DNA of 15,269 nucleotides, from NCBI GenBank assembly GCA_041591915.1, contig JBFHRB010000049.1:1-15269 (forward strand), given 5' to 3'. Shown here one piece after another: positions 1 to 7,058 of this stretch; the first letter of the stretch is position 1, and the number at the start of each line of letters is the position of its first letter. Origin of the DNA: JBFHRB01 sp041591915 (lineage in GTDB: Bacteria > Actinomycetota > Nitriliruptoria > Nitriliruptorales > Nitriliruptoraceae). The notes under the pieces were generated by a model. That model searched no databases, was not told where the DNA came from, and saw only the letters and a program-made list of their open reading frames with translations. The translations under genes and the position numbers were made by a program.

Positions 1-78
1 CGACGGACTCGGCGACGGGCTCGGCGACGGGCTCGGCGACAGGCTGGGCGACGGGCTGGGCGACGGGCTGGGCGACGG
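1..78. repeat. 12-bp tandem repeat encoding Ser-Pro repeats
   Basis: Six successive 12-bp units of the form CGACGGGCTSGG, with single-base variants, fill the left edge and may continue outside the window. On the minus strand each unit encodes Ser-Pro-Ser-Pro (one Pro is changed to Leu), forming the tail of the gene at 1-1077. This kind of array can change length by slippage, and in a surface protein it would act as a flexible, wall-spanning spacer. Confidence 0.85.
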
Positions 79-1077
79 CGGGACCTCCGTAGGCTCGGGC
101 GACGGCGCAGCGGCCGTGATGGCGACCGTCCGGCCGGGACCGAGGATCCCGGTCGCGCCGAGCGCGACGCCGCCGAGGATGCCGATCGCGAGTCCGGCGA
201 CGACCGGCTGCAGCGGCCAGGCCGCGGTCGCGGATCGGTGCTCGGAGCTGGCGCCGGACACCTCCCGCAGCGTCTGCAGGGACACCTCGAGGAAACGTCG
301 GACCGCCGCCGGCTCGTACCTGCTGCCGGAGTGCAGGATCAGCTCCTGCCGTGCCGCACCGACGGCGAGGGGGTCCTTGGTCTCGGCGGCGGTGAGGCCC
401 TCGAAGGTCACGAGGATCGCGAGCGTCCGCGCGCTCGGCGCGATGTCCTCCCCCGCGAGTCGCTGGGGCCCGGCCCCGTCCCACCGCTCCTCGAGCTGCG
501 AGAGTGCCTCCGGCGACAGGCCCATCCACGCCTGGAGGTCGGGCCCGGGCGGCTCGGCGGCGACCAGCGACACGGCTGCCCAGACCAGAGCGACCGCGCC
601 TTCACCGCCGGCGTCCTCCGCAGCCGCCAACGCGGCGTACCGGGGCAGTCGATGGAGGCGGCCGCGCACCCTGGCCGAGCGACGTGCCGCGACCGCAGCC
701 GTGCTCAGGAGCACCTCCGCCTGGTGCTGCGCGGGATCGACGTCCCCGCTCGGCGGGTGCCGGCCCGTCCGGCCGAGGGCGATGGACAGGCGCGTCGGCG
801 CCCGTCCCGGGAAGGTGAGGTCGAGATCCTCGAGCACGGCGAGTACGAGCGGCACCTGGGCGACGACGAGCAGCGCCGCCCAGACCGTCAGCGCGGTCCC
901 GACCACCCCGAGCACCCACGCGATCCACCCCTCGATGCCGCTGGGGTCGGGCAGCGCGCGCCCGACGATGGCTGCGGCGACCAATGCCAGCACGGCCGGC
1001 GCCACGGCTGCGGCGATCCGGTACGTGCGTGCAACGCCGGGCCTGGCGGCCCAGCGATCCTGAGAGGGCTGTTCCAC
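1..1077 (-). CDS. Membrane protein with degenerate HD-GYP-like domain and Ser-Pro repeat tail (partial, C-terminus off the left edge)
   Basis: An open frame of 359 codons runs from a GTG at 1077 to the window edge with no stop. An in-frame TAG lies 12 bases upstream of the GTG, so this is close to the earliest possible start; no strong ribosome site is visible. Hydrophobic stretches at about residues 21-40 and 50-82 look like two membrane segments, and 289-313 like a third. Between them, about 115-272, the sequence follows the C-terminal half of HD-GYP phosphodiesterases: ERWDGAG at 197-203, LAGEDIAPSAR at 207-217, then the FEGLTA helix and a YEPAAVRRFLEV end at 254-265. The metal-binding HD and HHE residues and the GYP itself are absent, so catalysis on cyclic-di-GMP is unlikely. 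After the last membrane segment comes a Pro/Ser/Glu tail ending in SP repeats. It diverges from the PBP gene. The HD-GYP link is my reading of motifs; a sensor or scaffold role is inference. Confidence 0.7.
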   Translation of the reverse strand, partial: MEQPSQDRWAARPGVARTYRIAAAVAPAVLALVAAAIVGRALPDPSGIEGWIAWVLGVVGTALTVWAALLVVAQVPLVLAVLEDLDLTFPGRAPTRLSIALGRTGRHPPSGDVDPAQHQAEVLLSTAAVAARRSARVRGRLHRLPRYAALAAAEDAGGEGAVALVWAAVSLVAAEPPGPDLQAWMGLSPEALSQLEERWDGAGPQRLAGEDIAPSARTLAILVTFEGLTAAETKDPLAVGAARQELILHSGSRYEPAAVRRFLEVSLQTLREVSGASSEHRSATAAWPLQPVVAGLAIGILGGVALGATGILGPGRTVAITAAAPSPEPTEVPPSPSPSPSPSPSLSPSPSPSPSPSPS

Positions 1078-1139
1078 GCTTCGAGCCTACGCGGGCCGCA
1101 ACCCGAAGGTGGACGGGGCCGGCACTGGACCTTCGTCCC

Positions 1140-1166
1140 CCGTGCGGCCTCCGGGTGGCCGCACGG
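1140..1166. promoter_or_regulatory. Perfect 10-bp inverted repeat in the divergent intergenic region
   Basis: CCGTGCGGCC (1140-1149) and GGCCGCACGG (1157-1166) are perfect reverse complements separated by 7 bases. The repeat lies between the divergent starts at 1077 and 1215. No T-run follows on either strand, so it is not a typical intrinsic terminator. It could be an operator or a 5'-leader hairpin of the PBP mRNA; no regulator can be named from sequence. Confidence 0.5.
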
Positions 1167-1214
1167 AGGTAGCCGGCGCGCCTGCTGCCCCGAGGCGACC
1201 GCGACCATGCTCCC

Positions 1215-3383
1215 ATGCCCACGACCACGCCCAACCCTGTCCGCGACGACGCGCCGCCGCGCGCTCCGCGGGCACGCCCCCGCTGGCGGGGCCCTGTCGC
1301 GCTCGCCCTGTTGGTGCCTGCCGCGATGCTCGCGTGCGCCCTCCTCCTCGCCGGCCTGTACGCGCTCAGCGCCATCCCCCTGCCTGGCGACATCACCGCG
1401 GCGGAGTCCGTCGTCTACGACCACGAGGGCAACGAGGTCGGGTCGCTGAGCCCACGGGCGGCCCGGCAGGACGTCACCCTGTCCGCTCTGCCGGCGCACG
1501 TGCCGGCCGCCGTGATGGCGGCCGAGGACCGCGGCTTCTACCGGCACGACGGCATCTCACTGACTGGGGTCGCGCGCGCGATCTTCGTCAACGCCACCGC
1601 CGGCGAGATCCGCCAGGGCGGCTCGACCATCACCCAGCAGTACGTCAAGAACGCCATCGTCGGCAGCGAGCGGTCCCTCGTCCGCAAGGCCAAGGAGGCA
1701 GTGCTGGCCATGAAGATCGAGCGCCAGCTGTCCAAGGACCAGATCCTCGAGCACTACCTGAACACCATCTACTGGGGCCGTGGGGCCTACGGCATCGAGG
1801 CCGCCGCGCAGACCTACTACGGGCTCTCGGCCACGGACCTGTCGCTCAACCAGGCCGCCACGCTCGCCGGCATGATCCAGGCTCCCGAGAACCTCGATCC
1901 TCGCGAGGCACCGGAGGCGGCCGACGATCGCCGGCGCTACGTCCTCGACGGGATGGTCGAGGGTGGCTGGCTCGAGCCGACTCTGCACCGCGAGGTCGTC
2001 GCCGCTGGGCTCCCGGACGTCTCCGAGCGGGCGACCGCGGACCATGGCCCGGCTGCCTACTTCATCGACGCCGTGCGTCGTGACCTGATCGCGCGGTTGG
2101 GAGGCGAGCGTGGCGCGTACTCCGGCCTGCGCGTTCACACCACCCTCGACGTGCGGGCCCAGGAGATCGCCCAGCGGGCCCTCACGGACGGACTCGGCGG
2201 CGCGGCGACGTCCGGTGCGGTCGTCACGATCGACCCGGCGACAGGTGCCATCGTGGCACTCGTCGGAGGGCCGGACTTCGCCGCGCAGCAGGTCAACACG
2301 GCGATCCGGACGACGAACACCCCGGGGCGCCAGCCGGGGTCGTCCTTCAAGCCCTTCACGCTCACGGCACTCGTCGCCGGCGGCGTGTCGCCGGAGTCCC
2401 GGTTCGAGGCACCGGCCGAGCTCCAGGTGGAGTCGGCGGGCGGGCCGACGACGGTCGGCAACTACGGCGGCCATGACCATGGGGTGCAGACCGTGCGCGA
2501 AGCCACGTGGACCTCGACGAACACGGTCTACATGCAGCTCATCGACCTCGTCGGGGCCGAGCGGGTCGCCGAGACGGCCCGAGCCCTCGGACTCGGCGAC
2601 GCCCCGGAGCTGCCGGCCGTGCCGTCCCTCACGCTCGGAACGGCGTCGGTGACCCCCGTCGAGATGGCCAGCGCGTACGCCACCCTCGCGGCCGGAGGGC
2701 TTCGCACGCCCGCGGCGCTCATCACGCGCATCGAGTCCGCAGAGGGCGAGGTCCTGTTCGAGGCGGACGTCGAGCAGACGCAGGTGCTTCCGGCGAACGA
2801 TGCGGCGATCGTCACCGACGTGCTTCGCGGCGTCATCGCGCACGGCACGGGTCGAGGCGCCGACATCGGTCGTCCGGCCGCCGGCAAGACCGGGACGACC
2901 GACGACTACCGCGACGCGTGGTTCGTGGGCTTCACGCCCCAGTACGCGACCGCCGTCTGGGTCGGCAACCTCGACAACTCGCCCATGGCCGAGGTGACGG
3001 GTGGCAGCGTTCCGGCGAACATCTGGAGCAGCTACATGGCCGCCCTGCACGACGGCCTCGAGGTCCTCGACTTCCCCCCGCCCGACCTGTCCGGCAAGGA
3101 CGTCCTGAACCCGGCGCCCGAGCCGGGCGCAACACCGGGCCCCTCCGCCTCACCGACCGAGTGCCCGGACGACGAGGACTCCGAGGCCACGGGGGCCGTG
3201 CCGGCCGTGCTCGAGGCCGGCGAGGACGATCGGACGCGCACCTGCGAGCCTGCAGGTGGGCCGTCGCCGAGTGCGTCGCCCTCGCCTGCGTCCTCGCCGG
3301 AGCCGACCCGGGAACCGACCTCCGAGCCGTCGCCCCAACCGGAACCCTCGCCCGAGCCCTCGCCGACGACCGAGGACGGCTAG
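1215..3383 (+). CDS. Class A penicillin-binding protein (bifunctional transglycosylase/transpeptidase)
   Basis: This is a 722-residue membrane enzyme that polymerises lipid II into glycan strands and cross-links the peptides outside the membrane. A basic, proline-rich cytoplasmic N-terminus precedes one membrane segment at about 27-51. The GT51 domain shows EDRGFYRHDG (catalytic Glu104), GGSTITQQ at 135-142, the KAKEAVLAMKIERQLSKDQ block with ILEHYLN, and AATLAGMIQAP. The transpeptidase domain shows SSFK (nucleophile Ser376), STN at 434-436 and KTGTT at 558-562. All key residues are present, so it should be active. There is no PASTA domain. The C-terminus (about 625-722) is a Pro/Ser/Glu-rich tail with two cysteines, 650 and 677, flanking an acidic stretch. 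The ATG at 1215 sits just before the basic N-terminus; the ribosome site is weak. It matches ponA/mrcA-type proteins, but the exact paralogue cannot be assigned. Confidence 0.96.
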   Translation: MPTTTPNPVRDDAPPRAPRARPRWRGPVALALLVPAAMLACALLLAGLYALSAIPLPGDITAAESVVYDHEGNEVGSLSPRAARQDVTLSALPAHVPAAVMAAEDRGFYRHDGISLTGVARAIFVNATAGEIRQGGSTITQQYVKNAIVGSERSLVRKAKEAVLAMKIERQLSKDQILEHYLNTIYWGRGAYGIEAAAQTYYGLSATDLSLNQAATLAGMIQAPENLDPREAPEAADDRRRYVLDGMVEGGWLEPTLHREVVAAGLPDVSERATADHGPAAYFIDAVRRDLIARLGGERGAYSGLRVHTTLDVRAQEIAQRALTDGLGGAATSGAVVTIDPATGAIVALVGGPDFAAQQVNTAIRTTNTPGRQPGSSFKPFTLTALVAGGVSPESRFEAPAELQVESAGGPTTVGNYGGHDHGVQTVREATWTSTNTVYMQLIDLVGAERVAETARALGLGDAPELPAVPSLTLGTASVTPVEMASAYATLAAGGLRTPAALITRIESAEGEVLFEADVEQTQVLPANDAAIVTDVLRGVIAHGTGRGADIGRPAAGKTGTTDDYRDAWFVGFTPQYATAVWVGNLDNSPMAEVTGGSVPANIWSSYMAALHDGLEVLDFPPPDLSGKDVLNPAPEPGATPGPSASPTECPDDEDSEATGAVPAVLEAGEDDRTRTCEPAGGPSPSASPSPASSPEPTREPTSEPSPQPEPSPEPSPTTEDG

Positions 3384-4519
3384 GCGACCGTCCCGGCCTC
3401 ACGCAGCGCGACGAGCTCGGCCTCGTCGAAGCCCGCGGCCGCCAGCACGTCGTCGGTGTGGGCTCCGTAGCCCGGCGCGCCGGATCGGACCTCGCCGGGC
3501 GTCCGCGACAGCCGTGGCGCCGGAGCAGGCTGCGGGAAGCCGTCGACCTCCACGAACACCCCGCGCTCCCGGTTCTCGGGGGCCGACGGTGCCTCCGAGA
3601 GCGTCAGGACCGGGGTGACGCAGGCATCCGTCCCGGCGAAGTGCTCGCCCCACTCGTCGCGGGTCCGTGTCCTGAAGACGGTGCGCAGCTCCTCCTTGAG
3701 CGCCGACGGGTCGGCCATGCGCGCCCACCAGTCCTCGGCCGAGAAGCCGAGGCCCTCGGCGAGCGCCATCTGGAACTGGGGCTCGATGGCACCGACGGCG
3801 ACGTAGCGGCCGTCGGCGGTCTCGTAGCAGTCGTAGATCGGCGAGCCACCGTCGAGCAGGTTCGCCTCGCGATCGTCACGCCACATGCCCAGGTGCGAGA
3901 GCCCGTGGAAGAACGCCGTGAGTGACGCCGCACCGTCGACCATCGCCGCGTCGACGACCTGCCCCCGACCCGATCCCGCCCGCTCCACCAGGGCGGCAAG
4001 GATCCCGAGCGCGAGGTAGGCCCCGCCCCCACCGAAGTCGGCCAGGTAGTTGAGCGGTGGTGGCGGCGGCGTGTCCCGTCGACCGACCGGATGGAGGGCG
4101 CCGGCGAGGGCGGCGTAGTTGATGTCGTGGCCGGCCGTCTGGGAGAGCGGGCCGGTCTGTCCCCACCCGGTCATGCGGCCGTAGACCACGCGCGGGTTGC
4201 GGTCGAGCACGGTGTCGGGGCCGAGTCCCAGCCGCTCCACGACCCCGGGCCGGAAGCCTTCGACGAAGACGTCCGCGCCGTCGACGAGCCGCAGCACCAC
4301 GTCGCGGCCGGCCTCGGACTTGAGGTCCACGGCGATCGAACGGCGGCCCCGGGACAGCCCGAACATGGAGGCCTCGGTCCCCGGGTTGCCCTTCGCGGCA
4401 GCGACCCGGTCGATGCGGACCACGTCCGCCCCGAGGTCGGCCAGCAGCATGACGCCGAAGGGCACCGGCCCGATGGCGGAGAGCTCGATGATCGTGATGC
4501 CGTCGAGTGGTCCAGGCAA
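3380..4519 (-). CDS. mcr: Alpha-methylacyl-CoA racemase (CaiB/BaiF CoA-transferase superfamily)
   Basis: A 379-residue protein of the family III CoA-transferase fold, predicted to interconvert (2R)- and (2S)-methylacyl-CoA esters so that methyl-branched chains can enter beta-oxidation. The start is the TTG at 4519, 5 bases after a perfect AGGAGG; the open frame upstream overlaps the preceding gene and is only shadow. FRPGVVERLGLG (Arg90) is the CoA-binding segment. GHDINYAALAG gives His131, NYLADFGGGG gives Asp161 and GAIEPQF gives Glu246. The distances 131-161 (30) and 131-246 (115) equal those between His126, Asp156 and Glu241 of the Mycobacterium tuberculosis racemase MCR, which argues for a racemase over a plain CoA-transferase. 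It is the last gene of a three-gene operon, 16 bases after the flavoprotein. Its TAG stop overlaps the PBP stop on the other strand. Confidence 0.9.
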   Translation of the reverse strand: MPGPLDGITIIELSAIGPVPFGVMLLADLGADVVRIDRVAAAKGNPGTEASMFGLSRGRRSIAVDLKSEAGRDVVLRLVDGADVFVEGFRPGVVERLGLGPDTVLDRNPRVVYGRMTGWGQTGPLSQTAGHDINYAALAGALHPVGRRDTPPPPPLNYLADFGGGGAYLALGILAALVERAGSGRGQVVDAAMVDGAASLTAFFHGLSHLGMWRDDREANLLDGGSPIYDCYETADGRYVAVGAIEPQFQMALAEGLGFSAEDWWARMADPSALKEELRTVFRTRTRDEWGEHFAGTDACVTPVLTLSEAPSAPENRERGVFVEVDGFPQPAPAPRLSRTPGEVRSGAPGYGAHTDDVLAAAGFDEAELVALREAGTVA

Positions 4520-4524
4520 GGTGG

Positions 4525-4530
4525 CCTCCT
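4525..4530 (-). promoter_or_regulatory. Ribosome binding site AGGAGG that fixes a TTG start
   Basis: Reads AGGAGG on the minus strand, 5 bases before the TTG at 4519. It lies in the short gap after the stop of the flavoprotein gene. Homology of the racemase begins exactly at this TTG (LPGPLDGITIIELSA), so the site and the family boundary agree. Confidence 0.85.
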
Positions 4531-4535
4531 GCGGG

Positions 4536-6128
4536 TCAGACGAGGATGCCGGGGTTGAGGATCCCGGCGGGGTCGAGGGCGGCCTTCGCCGCGCGCAGCG
4601 CAACGGCGAAGGGCTCCGGGCGCTGCCGGTCGTACCAGGGCCGGTGGTCGCGGCCGACGGCGTGGTGGTGGGTGATCGTCGCACCGGCCTGCTCGATGAC
4701 CTCCGAGACGGCGGCCTTGATCGTGTCCCACTGCCGGACGCGGTCGGCCGCGGAGGCGCCACCGCGTGCGAGCACCGTGAAGTAGGGCGCCGCACCGTCC
4801 GGGTAGGCGTGGGTGATCCTCACGGTGACGATCCCGGGGCCGCAGACCTCCTCGACGACCTCGGCCGCGCGTGACCGCACGGCCTCGACCGTCGCACCGA
4901 GGCGCTCCCACGTCGTCGCCGTCTCGAACGTCTCGACGACCACACCCAGCTCGATGAGGGCGTCCCGGATGTAGGGGGCACGCAGGAAGCTGCGACGCCA
5001 GGCCGCCGCCCCGCCGGCGGACGCGCCGGTGCGGTCGCCCTCCAGCAGCGTGGCGGGCTCGTGGACCCCGCCGTGGTCACGACACAGCTCGAGTGCGCGT
5101 TCGACCCACGGGCCGAGCGCGTGGTCATCGGACTCGAAGGCGAGGGGCATGACCGCCGCCGTGCCGTCACCGGCGCGATTCAGGAACGCCTCGACCGGGT
5201 CGAGCAGCCGGCAGTTCGCCGGGTACAGGCCCGACTGGGCGAGCGCGCGGACCGCGGCGGCGCCGGCGGCGAAGTCCGGGAAGCGCACCGTTGCGTTCGC
5301 CCGGTGCACCGGCCGCCGCTGGACGCGGAGCCAGGCGTCCGTGATCACCGCGAGCGAGCCCTCTGAGCCGAGGAGGAGCCGATCGGGTGACGGACCTGCG
5401 CCACTGCCCGGGAGCCGCCGCGACGACCACCGTCCAGTCGGTGTCACGGCCGAGATGGCCTGGGTGAGGTCGTCGATGTGGGTCGCCTGGGTGGCGTAGT
5501 GGCCGCCAGCGCGAGTCGCGAGCCACCCACCGAGGCTCGAGAACTCCCACGACTGCGGGAAGTGGCGCAGCGTGAACCCGTGCGGGCGGAGCTGGTCCTC
5601 GATCTGTGGCCCGAGCGCGCCGGCCTGGATCCGCGCGCTCCGGGAGGCCTCGTCCACGTCGAGCAGCGCCGCCATCCGATCGAGGTCGAGCGACACCACC
5701 GGGCGCTCGCCGGTCGGCGCGCGCACGCCACCGACCACGCTGGTCCCGCCGCCGAAGGGCACGACCACCACGTCGGCGTCGCTGGCCCAGTCGAGGACGC
5801 GAGCCACGTCCTCGGCGCCGCCGGGCCTGACCACGAGGTCGGGCACGCGTCCGAAGTCACCGGCGTGCGCGGCGACGACGTCGCGGAAGGCGTTGCCACG
5901 CGCGTGCAGGAGCCGGTCCGCCGGGTCCCGGGAGCCCAGGGCTGCCAGGGAGCCCGGCAGGGCGATGGCCGGCGGGGCGACGTCGACCTCGTCCAGGGTG
6001 ACGGCGGCGTGGCGCTCGACCTCCCCGAGCGCCCCCCGGACCCGCTCGCGGATGTCGGCTCGCTCTTCATCGGTCAACGCGGCATCGGTCCGCCCCCAGC
6101 CCCACAGGCTCCGACCCGTCGGCCTCAC
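4536..6128 (-). CDS. FAD-binding oxidase of the alkyldihydroxyacetonephosphate synthase (AGPS) family
   Basis: 530 residues, vanillyl-alcohol-oxidase-type FAD fold. The N-terminal LWGWG and helical segment resemble the AGPS N-terminus. The PP-loop of the FAD domain is PFGGGTSVVGG at 124-134, followed by RHFPQSWEFSSLGGWLATRA (188-207) and HIDDLTQAISAVTPTG. The cap holds the R307-LLD segment, YPDGAAPYF at 442-450 and the HHH triplet at 487-489 with the RPWY end, matching the catalytic Arg, Tyr and His cluster of AGPS. AGPS exchanges the acyl group of acyl-DHAP for a fatty alcohol to form ether lipids; bacterial homologues may instead oxidise 2-hydroxy acids. The substrate is therefore uncertain. 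The GTG start overlaps the TGA of the upstream hydrolase (GTGA), so translation is probably coupled. The racemase follows 16 bases downstream. Confidence 0.88.
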   Translation of the reverse strand: MRPTGRSLWGWGRTDAALTDEERADIRERVRGALGEVERHAAVTLDEVDVAPPAIALPGSLAALGSRDPADRLLHARGNAFRDVVAAHAGDFGRVPDLVVRPGGAEDVARVLDWASDADVVVVPFGGGTSVVGGVRAPTGERPVVSLDLDRMAALLDVDEASRSARIQAGALGPQIEDQLRPHGFTLRHFPQSWEFSSLGGWLATRAGGHYATQATHIDDLTQAISAVTPTGRWSSRRLPGSGAGPSPDRLLLGSEGSLAVITDAWLRVQRRPVHRANATVRFPDFAAGAAAVRALAQSGLYPANCRLLDPVEAFLNRAGDGTAAVMPLAFESDDHALGPWVERALELCRDHGGVHEPATLLEGDRTGASAGGAAAWRRSFLRAPYIRDALIELGVVVETFETATTWERLGATVEAVRSRAAEVVEEVCGPGIVTVRITHAYPDGAAPYFTVLARGGASAADRVRQWDTIKAAVSEVIEQAGATITHHHAVGRDHRPWYDRQRPEPFAVALRAAKAALDPAGILNPGILV

Positions 6129-6958
6129 GCGACGGCCTCCACGAAGTCGACCAGCAGCTCGCGGTACCGGCCGAAGGCCTGCTCGGGGAAGCCGTGGCTG
6201 ACCCGGCGCAGGGCCTCGAAGCGGGCGCCCGGGATGCGCCGCGCCAGCTCGCGCGCGCCGGCCGGGCGGGTCAGGGGATCCGCGTCACCCACCAGCACCA
6301 TCGTGGGCGCCTCGATCCTGTCGACGACCGTGGTCGCATCGTGGCCGCGGCACGCCGCCGACAGCGCGAGGTGGCGGGCGACGAGCTCGGCGGGTGGCTC
6401 GTGCACCGGCGACAGGCGCAGGACGATCCGACGACGGAGGAGGTCGCTGCCCGTGTACGCGGCGTCCAGGGCGTCGCGATGGAAACCGCCCCAGTCGCCG
6501 GCCTCGAGGAAGGACTCCCAGCGCCGGAGCCGGGCTCGGAACGCCTCGTCCGCACACGGCAGCGTCGACGACAGGATCAGCCCGCGGACGAGCTCGGGAT
6601 GCGCCGCCGCGAGGTGCTGCGCGACCATGCCTCCCATCGAGTGCCCGGCGATGATCGCCGGACGGTCGACCGTCGCGCGCAGGAACGCGGCGAGGTCGCC
6701 GGCGAGCGCCTCGGTGGTCGTCGGGTCCGGTAGCGGGACGGGGTAGGACGCGACCAGCACGCGGAACCCGCCGAAGTCCGGCGGTGGCGGTCGCATCGCG
6801 GTCCGCGTCGACTCGAGCGTCACGGGTGCGAGGCCATCCACCAGGCCCGGCAGGGCCACGAGCGGCGTGGCGTGCGGCTCAGCCGCCGGCACGAGGTCGA
6901 GGTAGGGGACCATCCGCCCGTCCCGCGACGGGCCATGCGAGACGGCCGGAGCCAGCAA
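6125..6958 (-). CDS. Alpha/beta-hydrolase fold protein
   Basis: About 277 residues from the preferred TTG start at 6958, first gene of the minus-strand lipid-type operon. The nucleophile elbow is GHSMGG, the probable acid is the Asp in GDADPLT and the catalytic His is in VSHGFPEQ near the C-terminus, giving a complete Ser-Asp-His triad. The upstream VALPGLVDG probably supplies the oxyanion loop. There is no signal peptide, so it should be cytosolic. An ATG at 7030 would add 24 residues but leaves only 28 bases to the divergent gene and lacks a ribosome site. The TTG at 6958 has AGGAGG 6 bases upstream. An ATG at 6913 is another option. The family includes esterases, lipases and thioesterases; the substrate cannot be read from sequence, but the neighbours suggest an acyl ester. 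Confidence 0.85.
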   Translation of the reverse strand: MLAPAVSHGPSRDGRMVPYLDLVPAAEPHATPLVALPGLVDGLAPVTLESTRTAMRPPPPDFGGFRVLVASYPVPLPDPTTTEALAGDLAAFLRATVDRPAIIAGHSMGGMVAQHLAAAHPELVRGLILSSTLPCADEAFRARLRRWESFLEAGDWGGFHRDALDAAYTGSDLLRRRIVLRLSPVHEPPAELVARHLALSAACRGHDATTVVDRIEAPTMVLVGDADPLTRPAGARELARRIPGARFEALRRVSHGFPEQAFGRYRELLVDFVEAVA

Positions 6959-6964
6959 CCGCAC

Positions 6965-6970
6965 CCTCCT
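6965..6970 (-). promoter_or_regulatory. Ribosome binding site AGGAGG before a TTG start
   Basis: AGGAGG on the minus strand, 6 bases before the TTG at 6958. A GTG at 6964 abuts the site directly and would have no spacer, so TTG is the better-placed start. This is the second AGGAGG-TTG pair in the same operon. Confidence 0.65.
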
Positions 6971-7058
6971 CTCCCTCGAACGCGCGGGGACCGTAGCGGG
7001 TGCGTCGGCGACCCCAGGCGCCGGTACCATCCGAGGCCGCTTTGAACCACGGGACCAC

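Noticed and set aside
1..78. CRISPR array at the left edge
   Set aside because: The repeats are 12 bp, gapless and in-frame Ser-Pro codons, without spacers.
1335..1340. Lipobox at Cys41 of the PBP
   Set aside because: The cysteine is in the middle of the membrane helix, preceded by MLA, and class A PBPs keep this helix as an uncleaved anchor.
238..1449. Long plus-strand open frame of 403 codons
   Set aside because: Antisense shadow of the minus-strand membrane protein and then of the PBP start; arginine/proline-rich composition with no domain, typical of wrong-frame GC-rich DNA.
1557..3050. 497-codon minus-strand frame opposite the PBP
   Set aside because: The PBP frame carries all catalytic motifs; the antisense product is Arg/Gly/Asp-rich with no motif.
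2507..3925. 472-codon plus-strand frame crossing the PBP end and the racemase
   Set aside because: It spans two well-supported genes in wrong frames and has no recognisable domain.
4520..4795. N-terminal extension of the racemase
   Set aside because: The extra 92 residues are low-complexity Arg/Ser/Pro sequence opposite no homology and overlap the flavoprotein gene; AGGAGG and the family boundary both point to the TTG at 4519.
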